DNA of 64,000 nucleotides, taken from Rhodospira trueperi (GTDB lineage Bacteria; Pseudomonadota; Alphaproteobacteria; Rhodospirillales; Rhodospirillaceae). Position numbers and translations under genes: made by a program. This document shows positions 56,738-64,000 of the stretch, one piece after another. Location: the NCBI RefSeq assembly GCF_900101965.1, contig NZ_FNAP01000002.1:248001-312000 (forward strand). Reading direction: 5' to 3'. The first letter of the stretch is position 1. Each line of letters opens with the position of its first letter. The notes beneath the pieces were generated by a model. It worked only from the letters and a program-made list of their open reading frames with translations, did not search any database and was not told the DNA's origin.

Positions 56738-58086
56738 GCCAGGGCCTCCGTCAGGGCGCGGGCCAGCGCCTCCATGTCCTCGCGTTCGGTGGTCTCGGTG
56801 GCGCAGACCAGCAGACCGTCCGCCAGTTCCGGGAAGGTCGGCCAGAACCGCGACAGCGGCACGCCGGCCAGGATGCCCTTGCCGGCCAGGGTCTCGACCA
56901 CGGCGGCGGCGTCATGACCGGGCAGGCGCACCAAGACCTCATTGAAGAACGTGGGCGTCACCACCTCCAGGCCGGACACGCCCTCCAGCAGCCCGACCAG
57001 TTCCACCGCCTTCCCGTGGTTCAGGCGCGCGAGCCGCGAAAAGCCGGCCTCGCCCAGCAGCGACATGTGAATGGTCCAGGCCAGTGCCACCAGGCCGCTG
57101 TTGGTGCAGATGTTGGAGGTCGCCTTCTCGCGCCGGATGTGCTGCTCGCGCGTGGACAACGTGAGCACCCAGCCGCGCCGGCCGTCCTGGTCCTCGGTTT
57201 CGCCAGCCAGCCGGCCCGGCATGTGGCGCACGAACTTCTTGCGCGTGGCGAACAGGCCGACGCCGGGGCCGCCGAAGTTCAGCGAGCTGCCGATGGCGTG
57301 GCCCTCGCCGACGACGATGTCCGCCCCCATCTCGCCCGGCGGTTTCACCAGCCCCAGCGACACCGGCTCCGCCACCGCCACCACCAGCAGCGCGCCCTGG
57401 GCGTGGCATTCCGACGCCAGCGCCGACAGGTCGGACAGGCGGCCGAAGAAGTCGGGGTTCTGGACCACCACACAGGCGTGTCCCTCGTTCACGCGCCCGA
57501 TCAGGTCGGCGATGCCGACGGGGTCGGGGTCGAGCACCTCGACCTTGATGTCGGTGTAGCGCAGGAAGCTGGCCGTGGTCTCGGCGTAGTGGGGATGCAC
57601 GCCCCCGGCCACCAGCACCCGCTTGCGACGGGTCACGCGGCTGGCCATGGCGGCGGCCTCGGCCACGCCGGTGGCGGCGTCGTACATGGACGCGTTGGCC
57701 ACCTCCATGCCGGTGATGAGCGCCACCTGGGTCTGGAACTCGAACAGGGTTTGCAGCGTGCCCTGACTGACCTCGGGCTGATAGGGCGTGTAGGCGGTCA
57801 GGAACTCACCGCGCTGGATCAGGTGATCCACGGTCGCCGGCACGTGGTGGCGGTAGGCCCCAGCGCCCAGGAAGCACGGCCCCGATCCGGCCGCCCGGTT
57901 GCGCGTGGCGAGCGCCGACAGGTCCCGTTCCACCGCCATTTCGGTGGCGTGCTCGGGCAACGCGTCGAACGGCGCGTCCGCCAGGGTCTCGGCCGGCACG
58001 TCGCAAAACAGATCGTCCACGGACCCGGCGCCGATGCGGTCGAGCATGGCGCGGCGGTCATGGTCGGTCAGGGGCAGATAGCGCAT
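56734..58086 (-). CDS. gcvPA: Glycine dehydrogenase (decarboxylating) subunit 1
   Basis: Subunit 1 of the split P-protein. Characteristic are [20 protein letters not shown] at the start, the [19 protein letters not shown] motif and [20 protein letters not shown]. 450 residues is normal. The PLP lysine is on the other subunit. In most genomes gcvT and gcvH lie immediately upstream; here upstream is a 278-base gap then iorB, so those genes are elsewhere. A glycine riboswitch was looked for in the gap and not found. Confidence 0.96.
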   Translation of the reverse strand: MRYLPLTDHDRRAMLDRIGAGSVDDLFCDVPAETLADAPFDALPEHATEMAVERDLSALATRNRAAGSGPCFLGAGAYRHHVPATVDHLIQRGEFLTAYTPYQPEVSQGTLQTLFEFQTQVALITGMEVANASMYDAATGVAEAAAMASRVTRRKRVLVAGGVHPHYAETTASFLRYTDIKVEVLDPDPVGIADLIGRVNEGHACVVVQNPDFFGRLSDLSALASECHAQGALLVVAVAEPVSLGLVKPPGEMGADIVVGEGHAIGSSLNFGGPGVGLFATRKKFVRHMPGRLAGETEDQDGRRGWVLTLSTREQHIRREKATSNICTNSGLVALAWTIHMSLLGEAGFSRLARLNHGKAVELVGLLEGVSGLEVVTPTFFNEVLVRLPGHDAAAVVETLAGKGILAGVPLSRFWPTFPELADGLLVCATETTEREDMEALARALTEALA

Positions 58087-58364
58087 GGGGTCGGGTCCTC
58101 GTGTGTTTCACCGGGCCTTGACGGCAGACCGCGCCCCCTCCCCGGCGGAGAGAGGGTGGAGGGGGAGCGTCGCGCGCCGCGACTGTAAGCGGTAGAGAGG
58201 GCGTCGGGAACCATGCACTATCGGCCCCTTGAGATTCAAGGGGTTATGGTCCAAGCGAGTCCCCATCTTCGGCACGCGGCTTCGCGGGTCCGGCGCGCAA
58301 GCGCCCGCCGAACCGACGTGAATGACGGGGATTGATTGTGACGCCGGGGCGGCGCGGTGCCGGG
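58087..58364. other. 278-base gap between iorB and gcvPA
   Basis: Contains an 8-base-stem hairpin CCCCTTGA-GAT-TCAAGGGG at about 58225-58243 and a G-rich/purine stretch near 58140-58170. The former could terminate iorB transcription. I see no riboswitch of the glycine type or a small gene. Confidence 0.5.
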
Positions 58365-58997
58365 TCAACCCGCCGCGACAGGCTCCGGCGCGGCCGTCAC
58401 CGCCGCCCGGCCGGCGTCGAAGGCACGGGCGTTGAGGTCGGCCAGGGCGGGTTTGCGGGCGCGGAACACCGCCACCACCCGCTCGCGCAGATCGTCGGCC
58501 GACAGCGGCAGCAGGTCGGAGACGGCGCCCAGCATGACCGTGTTCATCAGACGGTGGTTGCCCAGCGAGTCGGCGATATCCCAGGCCTCGACCACGCGCA
58601 CCTCGACGCCGACGGCGCGGATCATGCCGATGGGATCCTCGGGGTAGTCGAACAGCCCCTGATGCACCACCGGCGGCTTGACCCGCAGCCCGTTCACCAC
58701 CGCCTTGCCGGTGCGCCGCAACTGGCCGATCCAGCGCAGGGCCTCGGCGGCCTCGAACCCCAGCAGCAGGTCGGCCTCGCCGTCGGGAATGGCCGGGGCC
58801 AGCACGCGCGGCCCGAATCGCAGATGCGAGGTCACCACCCCACCGCGCTGGGCCATGCCGGCGACCTCGGTCTTCTTGGCGTCGTGGCCGGCGGCGACGG
58901 CGGCCTGGGCCAGCAGTTCGGCGGCGGTCAGCACGCCCTGGCCGCCGATGCCGCACAGCAGAACATTGGTGACGGTGGCGGCCGGAGACTCGGTCAT
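58365..58997 (-). CDS. iorB: Indolepyruvate:ferredoxin oxidoreductase beta subunit
   Basis: Small subunit of the enzyme that oxidatively decarboxylates arylpyruvates (from Trp, Phe, Tyr) to aryl-acetyl-CoA and reduced ferredoxin. The POR gamma-type domain starts with NVLLCGIGGQGVLTAAELLA and includes EVAGMAQRGGVVTSHLRFG and NTVMLGAVSDLLPL. 210 residues. Start ATG at 58997, 4 bases after the iorA stop, so it is translated with iorA. The enzyme is oxygen-sensitive and matches the anaerobic lifestyle suggested by ubiTUV. Confidence 0.93.
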   Translation of the reverse strand: MTESPAATVTNVLLCGIGGQGVLTAAELLAQAAVAAGHDAKKTEVAGMAQRGGVVTSHLRFGPRVLAPAIPDGEADLLLGFEAAEALRWIGQLRRTGKAVVNGLRVKPPVVHQGLFDYPEDPIGMIRAVGVEVRVVEAWDIADSLGNHRLMNTVMLGAVSDLLPLSADDLRERVVAVFRARKPALADLNARAFDAGRAAVTAAPEPVAAG

Positions 58998-59001
58998 GGG
59001 C

Positions 59002-60879
59002 TCACACTCTCTCAAGGCGGGGATGCGCGGACGGATCCAGCGGCACAATGGCGTTGGGCGCGCAGGTTTCCACACAGGCGTTGCAGCCGGTGCAGAAGGC
59101 GCTGTCGATGCGGGCGAAAGCCAGTTCCTTGGTCTTGCCGCTCTTGGTGGTCGTGGTCTCGCGCCGCGTGACCTGGATCGCCGGGCAGCCGGTGTTGATG
59201 CAGCCGCCGCAGCCGGTGCAGTCCTCCTCGACCACTTTCAGGGCCGGGCGCGGTTGATGCCGGTCGGTCAGCACGCACGGCTGGTCGGTGATGATGACCG
59301 AGACCTCCGGCACCTGGGTTTCGGCGCGGATCAACTGGAACAATTCGGGCAGCTTGTACGGATCGACGGAGTGCACCCGGTCCGGCTTGACGCCCATGGC
59401 CTTGACCAGGGCGAGGAAATCGACGCGCGGCGCCTCCGCGCCGTGAATGTCGAAGCCGGTGCCCGGGTGTTCCTGCCCGCCGGTCATGGCGACGGTGCGG
59501 TTGTCCAGGATCAGCACGGTGACGTTGGCGCGGTTGTAGACGAGATCGAGAAGGCCCTGCATGCCCATGTGCAGGAAGGTGGAATCGCCGATGACGGAGA
59601 CCACGGCCTTGGTCGCATCCTCGCCGGAGCGGGCGGCGGCCAGCCCCTGGGCCATGGTCATCGAGGCGCCCATGCAGGTGCAGGTGTCCATGGCCTGCCA
59701 CGGGTGCCCGGCGCCCAGGGTGTAACAGCCGATGTCCCCGGCGATCAGCGTCGAGCGCCGCAGTTTGGACAGGCAGTAGAACGGGCTCAGGTGCGGACAG
59801 CCGGCGCACATGGTCGGGGGGCGCGGGAACACGGAGGGATCGGGGCCGGCCGGCGCCGGCGCGGCGCCGACCGAGTCCGCATCGCCGCGCCACGCGGCCA
59901 CGGCCCGGCGCAGCACCGCGACGGACAACTCGCCATGCTTGGGCAGCACGTCCTTGCCGTGGACCGACAGGCCGGCGGCGCGCAGTTCCTGCTCGATCAG
60001 GGGTTCGGTTTCCTCGACCACCAACAGCGCGTCCACCGTCCGCGAGAAGGCGCGGATGCGCTCCACCGGCACCGGAAACGTCTGGCCCAGCTTGAGCACC
60101 GGCGTATCGGGCAGGGCCTCGCGCGCCGACAGGGCGGCCGGACCGCTGGCCACGATGCCCAGCGAGCGGTCGATGCCGTCCAACAGGGTGGTTAGTTCGC
60201 TGTCCTCGGACAGCGCGGTCAGGGTGGCGTCGCGCTCGTCCTGGCGCGGCAGCATGGCCTTGGCGTTGCTGGGCAGCATGACCCAGCGGCGCGAATCGCG
60301 GATGAAGCCGCGCGCCGGCGGGGCCTGACGCTCGCCCACGGTGACCAGTGTCTTGACGTGGCAGACCCGCGTGGTCAGGCGCAGGATCACCGGGCAGCCC
60401 ACCTGCTCCGACAGTTCGAACGCCGCCAGCGTTTGGTCGTGGGCGTCCTGGGCCTCCGCCGGCTCCAGAATCGGCAAATGGGCGAAGCGGCCCCAGTGGC
60501 GGCTGTCCTGTTCGTTCTGGCTGGACGACAGGCCGACATCGTCGGCCACGGCGATCACCAGCCCGCCGTGACAGCCGGCCAACGCCTGACTCATCAGGGC
60601 GTCGGCGGCCACGTTCAGCCCGACGTGCTTCATGGCACAGAACGCGCGCGCTCCGGCCAGCGAGGCGCCGATGGCGACCTCCAGGGCGACCTTTTCGTTC
60701 ACGCTCCACTGCGCCCGGATGTCCGGGTAGCGGGCCAGCGTCTCCAGAATCTCGGTGGAGGGCGTGCCGGGATAGGCGGTGGCCAGCGCCGCCCCGGATT
60801 CCCAGACCGCGCGGGCCACGGCCTCGTTGCCGGAAAACAGGGTGCGTCCGCCGACGGCGATATCGGTCAGGGCGTTCAT
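59002..60879 (-). CDS. iorA: Indolepyruvate:ferredoxin oxidoreductase alpha subunit
   Basis: Large subunit with thiamine diphosphate and iron-sulfur clusters. N-terminal POR domain (GNEAVARAVWESGAALATAYPG, then TEILETLARY), the ThDP motif GDIGCYTLGAGHPW ... GDSTFLHMG, and two ferredoxin-type Cys motifs at the C-terminus, CTGCGGCINTGCP and CTGCNACVETCAP. 625 residues is a normal length. First gene of the iorAB operon; the ATG at 60879 has a CCGGTTC leader with GGAGGACC upstream. Confidence 0.96.
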   Translation of the reverse strand: MNALTDIAVGGRTLFSGNEAVARAVWESGAALATAYPGTPSTEILETLARYPDIRAQWSVNEKVALEVAIGASLAGARAFCAMKHVGLNVAADALMSQALAGCHGGLVIAVADDVGLSSSQNEQDSRHWGRFAHLPILEPAEAQDAHDQTLAAFELSEQVGCPVILRLTTRVCHVKTLVTVGERQAPPARGFIRDSRRWVMLPSNAKAMLPRQDERDATLTALSEDSELTTLLDGIDRSLGIVASGPAALSAREALPDTPVLKLGQTFPVPVERIRAFSRTVDALLVVEETEPLIEQELRAAGLSVHGKDVLPKHGELSVAVLRRAVAAWRGDADSVGAAPAPAGPDPSVFPRPPTMCAGCPHLSPFYCLSKLRRSTLIAGDIGCYTLGAGHPWQAMDTCTCMGASMTMAQGLAAARSGEDATKAVVSVIGDSTFLHMGMQGLLDLVYNRANVTVLILDNRTVAMTGGQEHPGTGFDIHGAEAPRVDFLALVKAMGVKPDRVHSVDPYKLPELFQLIRAETQVPEVSVIITDQPCVLTDRHQPRPALKVVEEDCTGCGGCINTGCPAIQVTRRETTTTKSGKTKELAFARIDSAFCTGCNACVETCAPNAIVPLDPSAHPRLERV

Positions 60880-61256
60880 GAACCGGGTCCTCCCCCTGCC
60901 TGGGCCGCAGGCCCGATTCGGGGCTCCGGCGAATGCCGCGCGGCACGAAATCTAAATGGTCCAAGCTCCGGGCGCGCGACCGTCCGCCAACCGACGCGGC
61001 ACCGCAACGAGCCCAGGGAACCGCAGCGTTTACCGTGCACGCCCCGCAGCGTCAAGGCGCCACGGAGTGCGGGCTTTCGGGAGGCTTTCGGATGGTGTGC
61101 GGGCTGTCACAGCGCGGCGCCGACAGGGCGGCTAGGGTGCAGGTGAGAGGTTGGGGTGGCGTCGGGGGATCCGGAGCGGGTCGTGCCAGTCCGAAGGCCC
61201 CTCCGGGGCAACGGGCAGGACCTGATCATGATGAGGGGGACAGGGAGGACATGGTC
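60880..61256. other. 377-base gap upstream of iorA
   Basis: Divergent region with the iorAB promoter and the start region of the small unknown gene. A part of the 43-bp repeat, GATCCGGAGCGGGTCG (61168-61183), matches 15 of 16 bases of copy 2 but without its outer arms, so it may be chance or a degraded copy. No CRISPR, tRNA or clear promoter box is seen. Confidence 0.4.
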
Positions 61257-61472
61257 ATGGAAAGCACGGAAAGAGTCGCACCAGGCCAGAAGTGGCGCGT
61301 CAACCGTCCGTTCCGCGTCGAGCGCGGCGGCAGCCGCTTCCTGATCCCGCAGGGCAGCACCCTGATCGTCACCATGGTGCGACAGGATTACGATGCGGTC
61401 TGGGTCAGCTACGGCTACAACCGGTTCCAGGTCTCGCAACAGAACATGGCGGACTACGCCACGCCGGCCTGA
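61257..61472 (+). CDS. Small protein of unknown function (71 aa)
   Basis: Not recognised. Frame opens far upstream, but the likely start is ATG at 61257, 8 bases after GGGAGG (a closer ATG at 61251 is only 2 bases away). The predicted protein reads MESTERVAPGQKWRVNRPFR, then a beta-rich stretch (VERGGSRFLIPQGSTLIVTM) and YGYNRFQVSQQNMADYATPA. It looks like a compact beta-strand-rich domain with no signal peptide or membrane segment. Codon use fits the neighbours, so it is probably real. Confidence 0.6.
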   Translation: MESTERVAPGQKWRVNRPFRVERGGSRFLIPQGSTLIVTMVRQDYDAVWVSYGYNRFQVSQQNMADYATPA

Positions 61473-61685
61473 CCGGGACGGTGTTGGCCTCTATTCCCCC
61501 GCCGGGGCCGGCGTGCCCCCGGATTGAATCGGGGGTGAGAAGACAGGTTGAAACGAGCGGCGCGGGCCTTTCCGCGCCGTTTTCGTGTGGGCGTCGATCC
61601 CATCCCCGAACCGATTGCCCCACCTCGACGGGCGTGCGACAAAGCCCGGGTCGCCCTCGTTCTCGCGCGAAAGTCCGGGTCTTCC

Positions 61686-62762
61686 ATGTCCAAACCGGCC
61701 GAGACATCGCCGCCGCTGGTCAGCGTGCTGATGGTTTCCCATTACACCGCGCGGCTGGCGCGGCGGGCGCTCGACCATCTGGCGGCGCAGGAGTACCGGG
61801 ACTTCGAGGTGGTGCTGGTGGAGAACGGCGTCGGTGACGCCGACTGGGCCTGGGCCGAGATCGCCCGCCGGTCCTTTCCGATCACCGTGGTGCCGCCGGA
61901 CGAGAACCTGGGCTTCGCGGCCGGCGCCAATCTGGCCGCGCGGCACGCCCGGGGACACTGGCTCGCCCTGTTGCATCCCGATGCCTTTCCGGATCCGGAC
62001 TGGCTGTCGAGCCTGATGGGCGCCGCCGCGCGGTATCCGGCGGGCACGGCGTTCGGGTCGGTTCAGGTGAACGCGGCGGAGCCGGGGCTCCTGGATGGCA
62101 TCGGGGAGTGCTGGAGCCCCCTCGGGCTGGCGTGGCGGGGCGGGCACGGCGCGCCGGTGGACACCGCGCCGGGTGTTCTCGCGTCGGGGCGGGACCGGGG
62201 CGTTCTGGCCCCCTGTGCCGCCGCTGCGCTGTGGGCGCGGGCGGACTTCGAGGCCCTGGGCGGTTTCGCCGAACGGTATTTCTGTGACATGGAGGACGTC
62301 GATCTGGCGCTGCGCCACCGGCTGCGCGGGGGGCGTTGCGTGACCGTGGCGGCGGCCCGGGTTCGGCATGTCGGCGGCGGTACGGCGACGCGGCACGATC
62401 CGTTCCGACTTGGGATGGAACGGCGCGGCGCCCTGTGGACCGCCGTGCGGACAACCCCGGCGGCCTGGTTCTGGCCGCTGCTGCCGGTGCAGGTGGCGGT
62501 TCACGCGGTGATGCTGGGACGGGCCGCGCGACACGGTGCGTTCCGGTCGGCGTGGCAGGGCCTGCGGGAGGGGGTGGCCGCGCTGCCCGGGCCGGACGGC
62601 GTATGGGCCGAACGGCGCGCCATCCAAGCCACCCGGACGGCGCCGCTGGGCGCGCTGGCCCGGGCCGTGACCTGGAATCCGCTGCGCCGGCTCCGCCACA
62701 CGGCGAAGACGTGGCCGGTGGAGGTGGAGGCGGCGCAGTCGCGCCGGGCAGCCGTCGAATGA
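61686..62762 (+). CDS. Family 2 glycosyltransferase
   Basis: GT-A fold sugar transferase of 358 residues, probably for cell-surface polysaccharide. The N-terminal GT2 pattern VSVLMVSHYTARLARRALDH, VVLVENGVGD, and the ENLGFAAGANLAARHARGHW region is clear. The (D/E)xx-type motif is in FCDMEDVDLALRHRLRGGRC, as in rhamnosyltransferase-like GT2 enzymes. The C-terminus has a hydrophobic stretch (FWPLLPVQVAVHAVMLG) that may bind the membrane. The start MSKPAETSP at 61686 matches the domain boundary; a frame from 61548 exists but starts with TTG. Confidence 0.85.
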   Translation: MSKPAETSPPLVSVLMVSHYTARLARRALDHLAAQEYRDFEVVLVENGVGDADWAWAEIARRSFPITVVPPDENLGFAAGANLAARHARGHWLALLHPDAFPDPDWLSSLMGAAARYPAGTAFGSVQVNAAEPGLLDGIGECWSPLGLAWRGGHGAPVDTAPGVLASGRDRGVLAPCAAAALWARADFEALGGFAERYFCDMEDVDLALRHRLRGGRCVTVAAARVRHVGGGTATRHDPFRLGMERRGALWTAVRTTPAAWFWPLLPVQVAVHAVMLGRAARHGAFRSAWQGLREGVAALPGPDGVWAERRAIQATRTAPLGALARAVTWNPLRRLRHTAKTWPVEVEAAQSRRAAVE

Positions 62763-62897
62763 AGTCAATTCATTCGACGGCAGGTATTTGAACCCCTGGC
62801 GGCAGGTCGCTTCTTCGGCTGCCGCCCATTCCATGATACACCTCAAGGATGCGGGTTGGGTGGCTGGCCATCGGCGGTCAAGCACCCTTGACTTGGG

Positions 62898-63281
62898 ATG
62901 CGAACCGGAAAGATGCGACACCTGAAGATCGTTCAGAGCAACACAAACACGTCGGATCGGGAGAAGAAGGCCCGGGCGTTGCGAAAGCGATTCGAGCGGG
63001 TCTCGCGCCGGATCGAGTGGCACGAGCGCCGACGTCGCCTGTTGCGGCGCTTGGTCTGGATCGCGCTGCCGGCGTCCTTGATCCTGGCCGTCTGGATATG
63101 GGTGGTCGCGCTGTCGCCGTGGCCGGCCGACGAAACGTTCCGGCACATCATGGCCATGCCGAATTGCGCCGCCGCTGAAGCGGCCGGCGTGTCCCCGGCG
63201 TATCGGGGGGATCCCGGGTATTGGCCCTGGCTCGACGCGGACAGGGACGGCGTGGCCTGTGAGTCCGCTGGGTGGCGGTGA
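62898..63281 (+). CDS. Membrane protein with Excalibur calcium-binding domain
   Basis: A 127-residue protein with a basic N-terminus (EKKARALRKRFERVSRRIEW), a single membrane helix (LVWIALPASLILAVWIWVVA) and a C-terminal Excalibur motif: CAAAEAAGVSPAYRGDPGYW, then DADRDGVACE. The Excalibur fold, with its two cysteines and D-x-D-x-D-G loop, is a bacterial extracellular calcium-binding domain. It is probably exposed to the periplasm. Function unknown. It converges with tkt. Confidence 0.82.
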   Translation: MRTGKMRHLKIVQSNTNTSDREKKARALRKRFERVSRRIEWHERRRRLLRRLVWIALPASLILAVWIWVVALSPWPADETFRHIMAMPNCAAAEAAGVSPAYRGDPGYWPWLDADRDGVACESAGWR

Positions 63282-63370
63282 TCGGCGGCCGGAGTGTCCC
63301 CCGCCGAGCAGAAACACATCCGGGCAAGAGGGGACCTCCCGCCCGGACGTGATCCATGGTGACCGGGCGC

Positions 63371-63393
63371 GGGCGGGAGACCGTCTCCCGTCC
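63371..63393 (-). terminator. Hairpin after transketolase
   Basis: GGGCGGGAGAC pairs with GTCTCCCGTCC (one G-T pair), about 20 bases past the tkt stop on the minus strand. There is no T run. Confidence 0.5.
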
Positions 63394-63411
63394 GGCCCAG
63401 GCAAACCGGTC

Positions 63412-64000
63412 CTACAGCTTCGCCTTGGCGGCGGCGACGGCGGCCTCGGCGGTGATGCCGAAGTGCGCGTACAGCGCGGGCGCCGGGGCGGAGGCGCCAA
63501 AGCCCTCCATGCCGATGAACGCGCCGTTGTCGCCTAGCCAGCGCTGCCAGCCCATGTCACCGGCGGCTTCGATGCCGATCCGCACGGTGTCCGGGCCGAG
63601 CACGGCGTCGCGATAGCTCTGATCCTGGGCGCTGAACAGCTCCCAACACGGCATGGAGACGACCGCCGTCGGGATGTCCTCGGCCTGCAACATCTCGCGG
63701 GCCTTGACGGCGATTTCCACCTCGGAGCCGGTGGCCAACAGCGTCACCTTGCGCGCCCCGCCCTCGGCCTCGGCCAGGACGTAGGCGCCCTTGGCACTCG
63801 GCATGTCTGCGGATGCGGCGGCGCGCAGCGTCGGCAGGCCCTGACGGCTCAGGGCCAGCACGCTCGGGCCGCCGTTGTTCATCAGCGCCAGCGCCCAGCA
63901 CTCGGCGGTCTCCACCGCGTCGGCGGGGCGGAACACGAGCACGTTGGGCATGGCGCGCAGCGACGCCAGATGCTCCACCGGCTGGTGGGTCGGGCCGTCC
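63412..64000 (-). CDS. tkt: Transketolase, C-terminal part (runs off the window)
   Basis: Thiamine diphosphate enzyme of the pentose phosphate and Calvin cycles. The visible 196 residues begin at the edge with [20 protein letters not shown], a conserved transketolase motif, then [35 protein letters not shown], and the C-terminal domain ending VAAAKAKL. The gene enters from the right edge; the first two thirds (ThDP-binding domain) lie outside the window. Stop codon at 63412-63414. Confidence 0.95.
   Translation of the reverse strand, partial: DGPTHQPVEHLASLRAMPNVLVFRPADAVETAECWALALMNNGGPSVLALSRQGLPTLRAAASADMPSAKGAYVLAEAEGGARKVTLLATGSEVEIAVKAREMLQAEDIPTAVVSMPCWELFSAQDQSYRDAVLGPDTVRIGIEAAGDMGWQRWLGDNGAFIGMEGFGASAPAPALYAHFGITAEAAVAAAKAKL

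Noticed and set aside
58087-58364. Glycine riboswitch before gcvPA
   Set aside because: No paired aptamer structure or conserved core could be recognised on the minus strand; only small GC hairpins are seen.
61168-61183. Third copy of the 43-bp repeat
   Set aside because: Only the 16-base centre matches; neither outer arm is present, so chance or decay cannot be excluded.

Overview
The window is high-GC DNA from an alphaproteobacterium, most likely a member of the Rhodospirillales or a close relative; the genus cannot be settled from the sequence. The main pointers are a Shemin-type 5-aminolevulinate synthase (hemA), an aerobic-type cobaltochelatase subunit (cobS) next to a J-domain gene, the anaerobic ubiquinone genes ubiT/ubiU/ubiV beside tspO, an intracellular PHB depolymerase with a Cys nucleophile, bactofilin, DUF1192/DUF1491/ELM1-like genes typical of the class, and a two-subunit indolepyruvate:ferredoxin oxidoreductase. 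The lifestyle suggested is a flagellated, polymer-storing, facultatively anaerobic bacterium.

Layout. 0-3 kb: flagellar hook genes flgD and flgE, ending in a strong terminator. 3-9 kb: a class III aminotransferase, hemA, a peroxiredoxin and a DsbD/ScsB-type disulfide reductase. 9-12.3 kb: a di-heme cytochrome c peroxidase with a well-formed FNR-type promoter, a J-domain protein, cobS and tRNA-His. 12.3-15.9 kb: a GNAT acetyltransferase, a HigA-like antitoxin whose HigB toxin is cut down to its last codons, a conspicuously AT-rich AIPR-family (abortive infection) gene, and an HD hydrolase. 15.9-21.1 kb: a minus-strand run of MFS transporter, glutamine amidotransferase, DUF1491, cyclic-nucleotide-binding, PLDc_N, bactofilin and EI24/CysZ-like genes. 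21.6-25.2 kb: PHB depolymerase and the two membrane subunits of a TRAP transporter. 25.4-29.5 kb: a NifX-like protein with an extreme His-rich tail, tspO and ubiT-ubiU-ubiV.

29.7-41.2 kb: an S41-like peptidase, a large KAP-family P-loop NTPase with an alanine-codon tract of about 80 codons, a UDP-glucuronate decarboxylase, polA, a lipase-like hydrolase and a CoA-transferase. 41.5-47.2 kb: an RND efflux operon facing a tetR gene across a perfect palindrome, then a copper-binding PCu(A)C protein. 47.6-55.2 kb: GTP-dependent PEP carboxykinase, rpmJ, DUF1192, an esterase, leuD, a D-2-hydroxyacid dehydrogenase, DUF29, an ELM1-like gene and a STAS-like gene. 55.2-64 kb: gcvPB-gcvPA, iorB-iorA, small unknowns, a family 2 glycosyltransferase, an Excalibur-domain protein and the 3' end of transketolase, which runs off the right edge.

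Two genes are candidate phage-defence loci: the AIPR gene, which sits against a broken higB near tRNA-His, and the KAP NTPase. Both are inferred from family membership and context only. The intergenic regions are rich in palindromic repeats of at least five types. They include a 43-bp stem-loop present twice (after hemA and after ubiT), a long inverted repeat splitting ubiU from ubiV, and a paired REP/BIME-like element next to a 14-bp tandem repeat.
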